A DNA stretch of 64,000 nt from Lepus europaeus (taxonomy: Eukaryota > Chordata > Mammalia > Lagomorpha > Leporidae). This document shows positions 1 through 12,900 of this stretch, in pieces; the first letter of the stretch is position 1, and each line of letters starts with the position of its first letter. The notes below the pieces were generated by a model that was not told where the DNA came from, searched no databases, and worked only from the letters and a program-made list of their open reading frames with translations. The DNA lies in assembly GCF_033115175.1 (NCBI RefSeq), contig NC_084827.1:178189401-178253400 (forward strand). The letters run 5' to 3'. The position numbers and the translations under genes were made by a program.

Positions 1-985
1 AATAATAACAGCCCAGCGCGTGGAGAACCTGCCATAGCACGTGCCGCACAGGTGCAGCCTCACTCGGCTTTGTCAGTGAACCCATCGGGCGGGCTCCTTT
101 ACTTCCTTGATTTTGTGACACCTGATTCTGTAGGCGAAGAAACTGCAGCTCCGAGGGACCCATTACTTTTCTCAAAGCCTCACAGCTGCTAAGCAACACA
201 GCCAGGATAAAACGCCTTTTCCTGTTCCCAGGGCCGCTTCCCTGGGGGAGCCCAGGAGCCCGGAGGTTTTAGTTCTGGTGGGGAGCACGCACGGCTCCAG
301 CCGCTGCACCTGGTAGTTGGTAGCACAGGGTCTCACCAGGAGGGGATCACAGTTAGCTGGGGTGTCGAATGCTCAGCCAAGGAGAGGCGCAGGGACGCAG
401 CCCCAACATTCTGTGTGGGTCCAGGCTCTCCGGAGAAGCGGGGCCAGCAGAAGTAACGAAAGTCAGGGTTAGTGAAGGCGCTGGCTCCTGCACTTGTCTG
501 AAGCGTGTGGGGCGGGCTGGACACTGAGGCAGAGCTGCTGCTGTAGGCCAGCAGAATACCTTCTCCTCCTATCTCCATGGGAGCCCAGTGTCATGGCTCA
601 CGGGACGACCTCCCGTGTGGGGCGTGGGCTTTTGTCACAGCTGCAGAGCTCCTTCCCGGCAACACCTAGTGTCCAATTGCATGACTGTAATCGAACCCAT
701 AACTCCGGCCACCACGACCAGCTGGCCCTGCCGGGTCATCTGCCCAGCGTGCACCTCTTCTACGGGATTTGGGATCAGAGAGGGGTTCAGGGCGAGAGGC
801 TGTGGTGGGTGTGGGGTTGGGACTGGCTGACAGTGTATCAGTGGGGCACCGCTTGGGCACCCCGACAAAGACCGGGGTGGGCACACAGCCAGTTCAGGGC
901 TGCAACAGGGTCAGGGCACAGCTCTGGAGAAGCGGGGCGGGGGCCTGCCCAGTCTCACCGGCTGACCTTTGGCCCCCGCTCGCAG
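1..985 (+). other. MROH2A: MROH2A intron (5' exons lie outside the window)
   Basis: Sequence upstream of the first exon seen at 986. No exon with matching splice sites was recognised. A diverged MIR-like fragment (minus) lies around 118-205 ('gaagaaactgcagctc... cacagctgctaagcaaca'). Confidence 0.55.
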
Positions 986-3900
986 GAGTTCTGGGTGAGG
1001 CTGCTGTGCTACATCATGGAGACGAACTACACGGAGGCCCTGGCGCCCATCTGTATCAGCCTCACCAACCTGGCGGAGCGCCAGCTGCAAAGCCAGGACG
1101 CGGAGGCCGGCGTGGCCAGCAAGAACAAGCTCGGTGGGCAGCCCTGAGCCAGCTGGTGGGAGCAGGCGGCCGCGGCCGGCTCCTCGTCACCCCCGACCCC
1201 ACCCCATCTGTGCGTTACCCTTCTCCAGGAGCCATGCAGAACCTGCCCGCCGAGGGGTAGCTACACCCCTGGCCCACACCCCACCCCAGGCAGCTCTTGG
1301 CCTGGCCTCTCTCCCCATGTGGACTCCTTGGTCCTCTGCTCTGTCCCACGTCTCTGAGCCAGCCAGGGGCACCACAGCCTCCCCACCCCATCCCCACCCC
1401 ATGGTCCACCTGCAGTGGGCACCATTAACACCAGGCTCTTGGATCGCCGCTGTGCCCACCCACCACCACCACCCATGTCTCCCTGCCTCCCTCCCAACTC
1501 TGGCTTCCAGGGGGCCGGGTGGGGCCAGGGATCAGGGCATGCAGGGAGACTCTAGGACCCAGGGATGGCAAAGGTCAGAGCCCATGCCCTGAGCTGGTCT
1601 TGGAAGCCTGGTGGGGGGAGCTGGTGTCTCCCGCACGCCCCTCCCACCCAGACTCTGCAAGGGCTCAGCACAGTGTTTGCACTCCCAGAGCTGCAGACGG
1701 GTGGGGGAGGGGCCGTCCGGTCACTGTGGCTCAGCAGAGGCCCAGGGTCACAGGAGAAGTAAGACACAGTCATGGTGCCCACGGGCACGGCCAGAAATCG
1801 CCCCGGCTAGAGCCCAGCCCTCCCCTCTTCCCAGGATGAGCCAAGGAGAAGGAAAAATCCCCTGGGTGATCCATTCTCCATTCTGGGGGCGCCATGGGAC
1901 GGTGCTGGGTGCAGCCGCCTGTGTGTGGGGGGGACGGGGTGTGGGCCAGGCAGCCCCAGTGGGCGTTGTGTCTTTTTCTTCCTCAGTGGACCTACCCACC
2001 CCTCAGAAGCTGCTGGCCCGTCTGCTGGTGAGTGGCCATGCCCTGCGTGCCTCTGCCTTGAGCTCATTCGCAGGGCCCTAGAAGGAGGCGGGATCCAGGG
2101 TGCAGTGAGGGAGCTGCACAGCGGGCAGGACAGGGTGCGCCAGGCCCAGGGCCATCCTCCTGGGGAGATGTGGCGTGGGCAGCTTGCTGCGATGGCTGAG
2201 ACCTGGCCCGGGTGCGCTAGCCCCTGGAAGCCCACCAGCCCCCCCCCTGCTCCACGGCCCCCGGCGCCCTGCAGGTGCTGATGTCGTCACCCTACAAGGG
2301 GGAGGGCCGCGGGGTCGCCATGCTCAACCTGCTGCGGACGCTGAGCCAGAGCATCGTGCCCTTCATGGCCGACGTCTGGGAGACGGAAATCCCACTGCTG
2401 GTGCGGTACCTGGAAGGTGAGCGCCTGCTGGGGACTGGTCACGTGACAAGGATCCACGTGGGAGGAGGGAAATGCCGTGAGTGCCCAGTGCACGGCAAAG
2501 GAGCTGACCTAGAGGGTGACCACGTGTGTGCTTCTGCAGAACACACAGAGTTTACTTGGAACCAGAAGGCCTGGGAGGACAAGCTCTTTCAGGTACACAG
2601 GTGACCCGGGGCGGGGGGGGGGGGGGAGTCGAGGAGCCTGCCCCCGGGGAGCCGCCTGCCTGGGGAGGGAGTGAGCCTGTCCCTGGGGAGCCACCTGCCT
2701 GGGGAGGGAGTGAGCCTGCCCCTGGGGAGCCACCTGCCTGGGGAGGGAGTGAGCCTGCCCCTGGGGAGCCACCTGCCTGGGGAGGGAGTGAGCCTGCCCC
2801 TGGGGAGCCACCTGCCTGGGGAGGCAGCCAGGGGTGGCCCCTTTCCCACCAGCCACCAGAGCCACGGAACAGGAGCTGTGGAGCAGGGTGGAGGGGCTGA
2901 GGCTGGGGGAAGGGGACCCAGGCAGGAGGACTCACTGCTCGGGGAAACACCCAGTTCCCAGAGCCCAGCAGGCATAGGGCCCCCTGCCGCCCACATCCTC
3001 TGCCTCCCTAGTTTCTAAAGCACTCTCTCAAGAAGACCCGGGGGTCCACCTGGATCCTGCGCCTGAGCAGAGAGCTCAACAACCAGATGGAGAACTTCGA
3101 CAGCCCCTCCGTGGAGAAGGTCCTGCCCGCGGGGCTGGAGCACTTCCGGGAGGCGGTGGGGAGGGTTGTGCTGTGTGTGTGAGGCCGACTGGGCTGTGGA
3201 GCAGTCTTGGGTTGGGCAAAGCCTTCCTAAATACAGCACTGTGGGGGCTGCTGCTGTGGCGCCGTGGGTAACGCCGCTGCCCACAACACCGGCATCCCAC
3301 ATGGGCACAAGTTCAAGTCCTGCCTGCTCCACTTCTCACCCTGCTTCCTGCTGATACACCTGGGAAAACAGCAGAAGATGCGAGTACTTGCTCCCATGCC
3401 ACCCATGTGGGAGACCTGGATGAGGCTGCTGGCTTCAGCCTGGCCCAGCATAGGCTGCTGTGGCCCTTTGGGGAGTGAACCCCAACAGACGGAAGAATTC
3501 TCTGTGTCACCCTGCCTTTCAAATAAATCACACAAAAGGCAGCCCACAGGGTGGGAGAAATGGCTGCAAGCCACGCCTTTGATAAGGAACACACACAGAC
3601 GCACGCACACATGTCATGTTACATCGTCTTAGCAGTCCTTAGCCGAACTTCCTGGGGGCGGGCTGGCGGGGCCTGAGCCGCTGCTCCCTGGTGCTGTGCA
3701 GGGCTTTCTGTACCAGGCCCTGGGCTTCACCTTGGCCATGGCCCCGGAGGCCGACAAGGTGGAGGTGCTGCTGCTGGAGCTGCTGTACAAGACAGACTAC
3801 AGCAACGGCTTTGACCGGGAGGTGAGGGCGCCCCAGCCCCCTGGGCTCCCCGCGAGTTCATGCACCTGTGTGTGTGTATGTACACGTGTGTTTGCCTCCT

Positions 3901-6900
3901 TGTGCATGAATATATACCTGGGTGGTCCTTGTGTGCATGTGTATACATGTATGTGTGCCTGTGTACACGTGTGTAGGCTGTGTACATGTGTGTGCCTTGT
4001 GCGCATGAAATGTGTGTGTGAATGTGTGCCTGTGAACATGTCTTGTGCATGTGTGTATGTCTGTGTATACTTGTGCATGTGCCTCTGTGTATGCCTGGGT
4101 ACACGTGTGTAATGTGTGTAGATGCATGCATACACACGTGTGTCTCATGCATATGTGCGCCCATGTGTATACATGTGTGCACACCTATATGTACACGTGT
4201 GTGCATGTATGTAACATATATGAATGTATGCCTCGAACATGTGTCTGCACGTGTGCGTGTATGTGTGTACATGTGTATGTGCCTCTGTGTATGCCTGGTA
4301 CATGTATGTAGTGTGTACATGCACGTGTGTATGCAATGTGCATATGTGTGTGCCACATGCATGTGCCTATCTGTGCATGTATGTGCAGTGTGTATGTGTA
4401 TACATGCATGTGTGTCTTATGCATATGTGTATGTGTGCATGTGTACCACATGTGTGTGTCTCTGTGTGTACATATGTGTATGCCGGTGTGTGTGTGTGTT
4501 CTGCTCGCTGGTGTGGGCCCCTGCCCTGCCCTCACCCTGGCTGCGGGGTCTCCCTGCAGGGTGTGATTGTGTGCTTTGGCCTGTGTGCCCGTGGCCAGGT
4601 GAAGACGGTGCTGAACGTGCTCCAAGACTTCGAGGAGCGGATCCAGGAGTCGGAGCAGTCCTGGCAGATCGGGGCTTGGCGGGTACGATCTCAGCCAAAG
4701 AGCACAGGTTAGGTGTCTCCGGGACCCAGCCCTGCCAAGGAGCCCCAGCCCCAGGCTACTCATGGTTTGCTCCACAGGCGGCAGCCAGGGCTACTGGGTG
4801 CTGGCTGGGAATGCCGAGCCCTGGGCCCCACCCGGTCCCACAGAAGCTGCAGCCCTGCTCGGGGGGTGCTTGGTGGGTGCTCCTCTTGTGTTAGCACCTC
4901 TCCCACGGCCCCATCATCTGCCCCTCGCTGCCCTGGGGGATGGTCCCATGGGCTGGCTGAGCCCCTAGGAGAATCCCCAGAAGCTTTGCCCTTGGACTTG
5001 AACCCTTGCCCCAGCGTCTGCTTGTTTGTGTGGGGAGCATTGAGGGCGTTCCAGGGAGCGTCCGGGCTTCTGCTCACAGCAGGACCTGAGACCTGGATCT
5101 CATGTCGGGGCAGGGCATGGACACCTTGCTCCCCGCCCACCGTGGGTTTGGCGGCCTCCAACACCTTCTCCGGCTCTGAGAATGTTCAGAGTGCGCGGGC
5201 ACCAGGAGGGTAGGGCCCAGGGTAGCTCCACGGCATGGAGGAGCCTGCACAGCCGCTGTTCAGGGCTCTCCACACGACCTCCCACGCATGGCTCCTGGCA
5301 CCTATCACTCGCCTGAAGTCCTCCAGGGCGGTCTGTCCTGTTCCTGGTGCCTGGTATGTAGGAGGTGCCTAATAAAGGTGATTGAATGAATGAATGAGAG
5401 CATGAGCAATGGAATGAGCGTCTCGGGCACCCAGCGAGCCGTCAGTTGCAGCACCTTTAGCCGACTCAATGCCTCCTCTGGTCGTGTGGCCACAGACTCA
5501 TCCCAGAAGGTCAAGTTGAGCAGCCCCTGCCCACCCCCTCCAGCCCAGTGGCTCTTCCCTTTTCTCATTGTCCCTGCAGAAGGACCACCCCTGGGGGCGG
5601 GAGACTGTGAAGAGCGCCCTCATGGTGATGTACAGCCGTGTGGCCTCCTACTGCCACCCCCAGCTGCTCCTCACCCTCGTGGACAACCCCATCACTGCCA
5701 AGATTATTCACCACTACTCCAGCAGCTGCCAGGTACCCACACCTGGCACCCGAGCAAGGGGTGCTCCTCCAGCCAGGTGGGTGGAGTCACCCTCTGTCCC
5801 CGTCTGCACCTCCTCCTCCCCACTGAGGTGACCCCAGCACCTGCGGAGACAGGTGCCCAGAGCTATGCTGTTCTCTGCACCTGAGGGTCGTGCAGGGGAG
5901 CAGGTGGTGCTGAGTGGGCCAGCATGACACCCCAAGAGCCACAGGATGAGCCCCGACCCTCCCCAGCCTCTCACTCCCTCTGCGTGGGCCCAGGCATATT
6001 CATAACAGACAGGAGATAGGAGAGACACAAAGGCACTGGCTACTTTTTTGGAATGGCAAGGAGGAGAACACGTAGAGGTGGTGGCCAGAGTGCCTTGGGG
6101 CAAGCGGGCTCTTATTCCCACCCCTCCCCCGCACAGGACATCAGCCTCAAAATGGCCTTCATGAAGAGCGTTGCTCAGGTCACCAGCGCCATCAGAGGCG
6201 TCCAGAGTCTGGAAGACTTCCAGTTTGCCCACAAGGTGACCCTCACCGGCACTATCGCGGTGAGTGGGGCCAGGCCTCCTCCGTCCCAGGGTGGCTCGGG
6301 CAGGACCCTGGGCTGCCCGGCTTCTCCCTCGTCAGAATGTTTGAGAGGTTCTGGGGGCACCTGCGGGACAAGGGGGCTCAGCCCCGTTTTGCTAGGCCTC
6401 ACTGGAGGGGCTCTGAGAACCAGTGTTGGGGCTGATAAAGGTTTTCAGAGCCAGGAATCCATTGGAAATCCAGGGTGGAAGACTGGCTGTGCGAAGACCC
6501 AGGGTGCTCAGAAGTGGCTGGTTCAGGGGCAGGTGGACAGGGGCACCATGGGTCAGGCCAGCTGTAGTCTCGATGTCCCTCCATGGGAGACACTTAGGGG
6601 ACAGTGACGTCCTAACTGGGGTGGGGGAGAATGGGCTTTGAGATCAGCGGATCTGCTCCTGTCAAGGAGCGCAGGTGCAGGTGGGATCGTGGTCCAGGCC
6701 ATGACGGTGTGTGGCCTGTGAGTGAGGTGACAAATACTCAAATGGCCCTTAGTGGGGATAAAAGGTTCTCCACCTGGTGCAGGACCCGGGGTGGCATCAG
6801 TAGATGTAGAAAATGTCACCTGTGGACCGGCGCTGTGGCTCACTTGGTTAATCCTCCGCCTGCAGCGCCGGCATCCCATATGGACACCAGGTTCTAGTCC

Positions 6901-9900
6901 CGGTTGCTCCTCTTCCAGTCCAGCTCTCTGCTGTGGCCCGGGAGTGCAGTGGAGGATGGCCCAAGTGCTTGGGCCCCTGCACCCGCATGGGAGACCAGGA
7001 GGAAGCACCTGGCTCCTGGCTTTGGATCAGCACAGCGCTGGCCGTGGCGGCCATTTGGGGAGTGAACCAACGGAAGGAAGACCTTTGTCTCTCTCTCTCA
7101 CTGTCTACAGCTCTACCTGTCAAATAAATTTAAAAAAAGAAAATGTCACCTGTGCAGGGGCTGACGGGCCTAGTGGGGCAGCCAGCATGCTCCATCCCCA
7201 GGCCTCCCTGTCCTCGAACCCCTGCCAGGGCCTGGAGGGTGGAGGCAAGGAGGGGGAGGGGAGGCGGTGAGCACTCACCTGCTTCCCGCCAGGTACTGGG
7301 CGCTGTGCACCTGGCACCTCAGGCCAGCGTGGCCCAGTCCTGGCACACAGGCCGCCAAGCCATGTTTTTCAGAGAAGGGGCCCGGCGCCCACAGCAGGCC
7401 TGGGCTCCCCTAAGACACCAGAGAACCTGGGAAGAAAGAAAGAGGCTTGGGGAGCCAGAGCACTGTGTGCGGGGGGCCGGGTCTTCTGTGCACTAACCCG
7501 GGGGCGGGGGCACTGCTGCCCTCGCTGTCACTCTCCGAGGCCTCCCGGGACCCGGGGCAGCAGTGGTTCACTGCCCTCCCTGTTTGCGCTGGACAGGCGA
7601 TCATCAAGGCCGAGCCGCCCGACCAGCTGGCTTCTCCTGTGCGGACCATGGCAATGGACGCGCTGGCCCACCTGAGGTGAGCGGGCTCCCGCCTTGGTGC
7701 TCCTACAGGGGTCACACCCTTCTATCCCCTGGGACACACACACACAGCCCGCCTCGGTAGCAGGGCGCAGGGTCTGCTCCAGCGGGCTCCATCCGGAGTT
7801 CTCGGCACGACATCCAGCTGGGCAGTTCTCACCGTGCTGGGGCTGAACGGCAGGAGGTGGCCGGTCCCCAGCTGATCACACACGGGCTGTTCTGAGCCTG
7901 GAATCTCGCGAGGACACTGGGAGTCGGCTTGGCTCAGGCCACACGTGGAGCACTGTTTGTTGATGGGGTTAACACAAGGTGATTCAAAACCCCAGGGTTT
8001 GCTTTCCTGGAGCTGCTGACCCACGAGTGGGTTGGAAAGGAGCCCTGAGTCTGTGGGATGAGTACCGCGCTCTCGTTGGTCACGGTTAGGACACTCGCAG
8101 GGGCAGCCTCACACGGAATGGGCAGATTTGATAAGCGGGTGAAGCACAAGACACCCTTAGGGGCAGGAGTCCCACGTTGACCTAGGATGGTGGCTGTCAA
8201 CTCTGGGGGCTGCCTGGAGCCAGTGGTGGGGGGCTTTGCACAATGCTGATATCTTGGCCCCAACCCAGTCCATAAGGAAGGATTCCTGGGGCTGTTAGGA
8301 GCCCTGAGATCCTGTTATAAAGCAGGCTTGTGGGCCACGGATGAAGGTGATGGAGAGGAGGAGGTAGCGCACACCAGGTGGCTGGCTACACCTCAGTAGG
8401 GTTTGTGAAGACACAGCGCTCAGAGCCAGCCCCAGGGCCCCTGACTGAGTAGGTCTGGAGTGGGGCTGTGGAAGCGATGCTGCTGCAGGTCCAAGTCTCT
8501 CACACCTTGGAGAGCCCTGGGCTAGAACCAGCCTGCCAGGGCAGGTTCCATGGCAAGCGGTGAACAACAGGTGTTTTCTGGTGGGGCAGTCACAGGCTTA
8601 GAGCCGGCAACAACAGGAAAGGAGGCCTTGACCTCTGGATGCTGGCGGCTGGGCGGAGCCAGGGTCCCGGGGGAGGGACACCTGTCTGAACGCCAATGCG
8701 CAGTCCACGCCCAGACTGGGCAGCGGGCAGCAGGGCCCCAACTTCCCGGTGACCCCTGCCTTTGCCCCCGCTTCTTTCCCCAGCAAGCTGAAGCCTTTCT
8801 ACTCCCTAGAGGAGAGCAGTGAGCTGATGGACATCGGCATCTACTCGGTGATTTCTCTGCAGCCCCCAGGAGGGGACAACGAGTCCATGAAGGTAGGAGC
8901 CCCTGGGCACCGCGCTGGCCGGGGCAGGGGCTGGAAGTCCACGCAGACACAGGCAGCGCCATGGGCCCAGCTCCTGCCCCACCGTGGGTGCCTGTCGGTC
9001 AGGGTGGGGTAATGCCAGCCGCTGTGACGGGCACACCCCCCAATCCCTGTTTATTCCTCACCCAAGTAAAGTCCAGTTGTCAGTGGGAGTGGGTGTGGGG
9101 TCGCTTCACGCAGTTGTTCAAGAACCCAGGCTGACAGAGGCCCCGCCATCGTCCACACCACAGGGCCCGGGGACATCCAGCCTGGACCTGGGGGAAGAGG
9201 CAGCACAGGGATTGAGCAGTCACTTTGCCTTCCTCCCATTGGCCAGAATGCATCACATGGCTCTACCTAGAAGCAGGGGCTACTGGGAAATGTAGTCCCT
9301 AGCTGTTTCCCAGTGACACCGAGGAAGAGGAGGGCAAATCTTTCATGGCCACCTCTGCCTTAAGGGCCTGGCCCCAAATCACGGGTCAGGAGAAGTGGGC
9401 TCTGGGAGTTTTAGGACAGGGATCCCTTTTCAAAGGCCGTGTTGTACTCCACGCAAGAGGCAGAACAGGACGTAAGGGGCCCGGCCTGGGCAGAAGCAGA
9501 CGGATGGCAGAGGGTGACAGATGGGTTCCAGAGCAGCCCCAGCTCTCAGCCCTGGCGTGGATGTCCCCGGGGGGGGGGGGGGGATGGCCATGTGCGGCCC
9601 CCACTGCTGCCCAGCTTTCTCTCCCGGCACAGGCCCTGTATGGGAATGCCCTGAGTGCCCTGGAGCAGCTGATGGAGAGCCTCCTGCAGAGGCACCTGGA
9701 CCCCAAGGGGCTGCAGGAGATGGTGCACGTGAGTTGCCCCACAGGGGGCCAGGAGCCAGCAGGGGCTGCCCCTCCAAGCCAGTGGCCCAGGGTCAGATCC
9801 AGGGGCACAGGTGCAGGCAGCAGCAATGGTTGCAGTCATTTTATTGTGATAACATTTTTTAAAAAAAGATTTGTCTATTTGAAAGGCAGAGTTACAGAGA

Positions 9901-9902
9901 AG

Positions 9903-9946
<44 letters not shown>

Positions 9947-12900
9947 CTGCATCCTCTAGTTCACTCCCCAAATGGCCACAACGGCCAGAGCTGGGCCAGG
10001 CCAAAGCCACGAGCCAAGAGCTTCTTCCGGTTCTCCCAGGCAGGTGCAGGGGCCCAGGACTTGGGCCATCTTCTACTGCTTTCCTAGGCCACAGCAGAGA
10101 GCTGGATGGAAGTGGAGCATCTGGGACTCGAACTGGAGCCCATACGGGATGCTGGCACTGCAGGCGGCTTTGCCTGCTACACCACAGCCCCGGCCCCTGT
10201 GATAACATTTCACATTTGCTCAAAAGCTCTAAGATACCCTCTTCATCCAGAGAGACTGTTTGTAACATTTTGCACATTTTCTTTCTCTGTCTTCCCTAGT
10301 TCTGTCTTTGTCTGTCTCTCTCTCTCTCTTTCTCTCTCTCTCACACACACACATACACACACACACATCTTGAATCACAGAAAATTAGTTGCAAGGGTGG
10401 GCATTGCGCACAGCAGGCTAAGCCACCCCTTGGGATGCCCACATTCCATATCAGAGTGTCCACTCGAGTCCCAGCTGCTCTACTTCACTCAGGCCTCCTA
10501 CTAGCGTATCCTGGGAGGCAGCAGATGATGGTCCAAGTGCTTGGATCACTGACATCCATGTGGGAGATGGATGGAGCTCTGGCTCCCGGCCCCAGCCAGT
10601 CATCTGGGGAGTGATGGAAAAATTCTCTATCACTCTGTCTTTCAAGTAGATAAAAATAAACATTTTGAAAAAAGAAAATTAGATTCAGACATCAAGAACA
10701 AGAACATTTTCTTATGACAATGGTACCATTGCTCAGTGAGGAAACAACATTCACGCAATGCTAAACATCTTTGGTCCAGATTCAAATTTCACATCACCAG
10801 TTGCCCTAAAAGAGTTCCTAATAGATATTTTCTCCCTGGTTCAGGACCTAATTCATGATATGCACTGCGTTCAATTACTCTGTCTCTTTTTTCCTCTTTA
10901 GTCACAAACAATTTCTGTCTGTCTTTCATATCTTCAGCGTTTTTGGAAGATGTGAGATAGTTTTTTGTTTGTTTTTAAAGCAGGTTGTTTGCTTTCTTGT
11001 CACCTGTTAAGATCCCTTATCCAAAATGCTTGGGACCAGAAATGTTTCTGATTTCTCTTCTGCATTTTGGAATGTTTTCATAAAAACAGTGCGATATATT
11101 GGGAATGGGACCCAAGTCTACACAGGAAATCCGTTTATGTTTCATGCACACCTTACACTTGTGGCCTAAAGGTGATGCTTTTAAAAAGGTTTGTGCAGGA
11201 AACAAAATTTCATGGTGTACAACCTCCCACTTGGGACAGTTTTCCACCTGGAGTTCAAAAAGTTCAAAATTCTGGAGCATGTTGGGTTTCACATTTTTAG
11301 ATTAGGGATGTCCAACCTATATTGTCTTTACATAGCAAGAATATGTAGAAGCAGAGGCTGGCACCGTGGCGCAGCCTGTTAAGCCTCTGCTTGCAATACC
11401 GCATCCCATATGGGCGCTGGTTCAAGTCCCGGCTGCTCCACTTCCAATCCAGCTCTCTGCTAACACACCTGGGAAAAGCAGCAGACAATGGCCCTAGTGC
11501 TTGGGCCCCTGCACCCACATGGGATACCTGGAAGAAGCTCCTGGCTCCTGATGTGGGCGTGACACAGCCTGGCTGTTGTGGCTATTTGGGGGGGTCAACC
11601 AGTGGATGAAAGTGTGTGCTCTCTTTCTCTCTCTCTCTCTCTCTCAACTCTGCCTTCAAATAAATAAAGCGACCCTGCAGTCTTGAGCTGTGCCTGTGGA
11701 CTCCCTTATGTCTCCTCTGCTCCGTCAGTCTCTGCCGCCCGTGTGCTGTGGCCGTGTCACAGGGCCACAGGCTCTCAGGGCAGTTGCGTCGTCTTGACAA
11801 ACCCACCCTGGATCATCAAGATGAACCCTCTCTGTCCAGTCACATCCCTTGCTCTGAGATCAACCTTTTGATTTTTTCATCTTTTAAAAAGATTTATTTC
11901 TTTATTATATATATAGAGAGACCCATAACAGCCAGGGCTGAGCCAGGCCAAAGCCAGGAGCTTGGAACACCATCCAGGTCTCCCACATGGGTGCAGGGGC
12001 CGTCTTCTGCTGCCTTCCCAGGCGTATGGCAGGGAGCTGGATTAGAAGCAGAGCAGCTGGGAGTTGAACTGGCGTTCACAGGGATGTGGGCTCTGCAGGA
12101 TGCAGCCAAAACCACTGTGCCATGATGCCGGCCCCCTGAAATGAACCCTGACATCAGAGCAGCCCCAGAGCCATCGGGGTGGGGGTGGGGGATGGGGCGG
12201 GGGGCTGTGCCCTTTATTGCAGGCAGACATCTGAAGCTAGGCCAGATGCCACCGCCAAGCACCATCCCTGGAGGCTCCAGGCACCATTCTCCTCTCCTGC
12301 AGCCTCATCTCGTTCTGTGCCGGGGCCCAGGGATAAAACCAGAGGTGTTGAGGACCACACGGAAGCCACCAAGTGGGAAGGCTGCAGAGGGCCAGGCCTG
12401 GCTGGCCAGGGCAAGGCCCCCGATCTTCATGGCCGCCCCTGTGCTCTGTGCCCTTGTAGCTCCTGGAGAAGTGGATCCTGTCGGAGAAAGAGTGGGAGCG
12501 GGAGAAGGCCATGAACCTGCACCTGCACCTCGTGCAGATCTACGTCCAGAGCATCGGCGTCTGCGTGAGTGCGCGCCCACTTCTGTGACGTCCCCCAGGG
12601 AATTCCTGTCTCCCTCCAGGGGAGCATGACTTTGGAAGCCAAAGTCGGCCCCAGACGCGTCCCCTGGGAAGAGGCCGCCAGGTGCTGGCCCCAGGGCCCC
12701 GCGGCTGGATGGGGAGGAGAGGGCGGGCTGGCCTGGGCTTGGTTCCGGGTTTTGTGGGGCCCGAGGCTCCGGCAGTGGTGAGGGCCCTCTTTGGGAATAG
12801 GGAACACAATCCTGGGTGCCATGTTGGCTGGGAAAGTTAACTGTTTTCTTAGCGTGAGAACGTCGGTGGCTACAGAGTCACACGTTTATGCGTGAGACCC

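Noticed and set aside
3696-4894. Cys/Met/His/Thr-rich frames
   Set aside because: Translations of the TG/CA-rich tract. Exons 3702-3821 and 4560-4682 account for the real coding parts.
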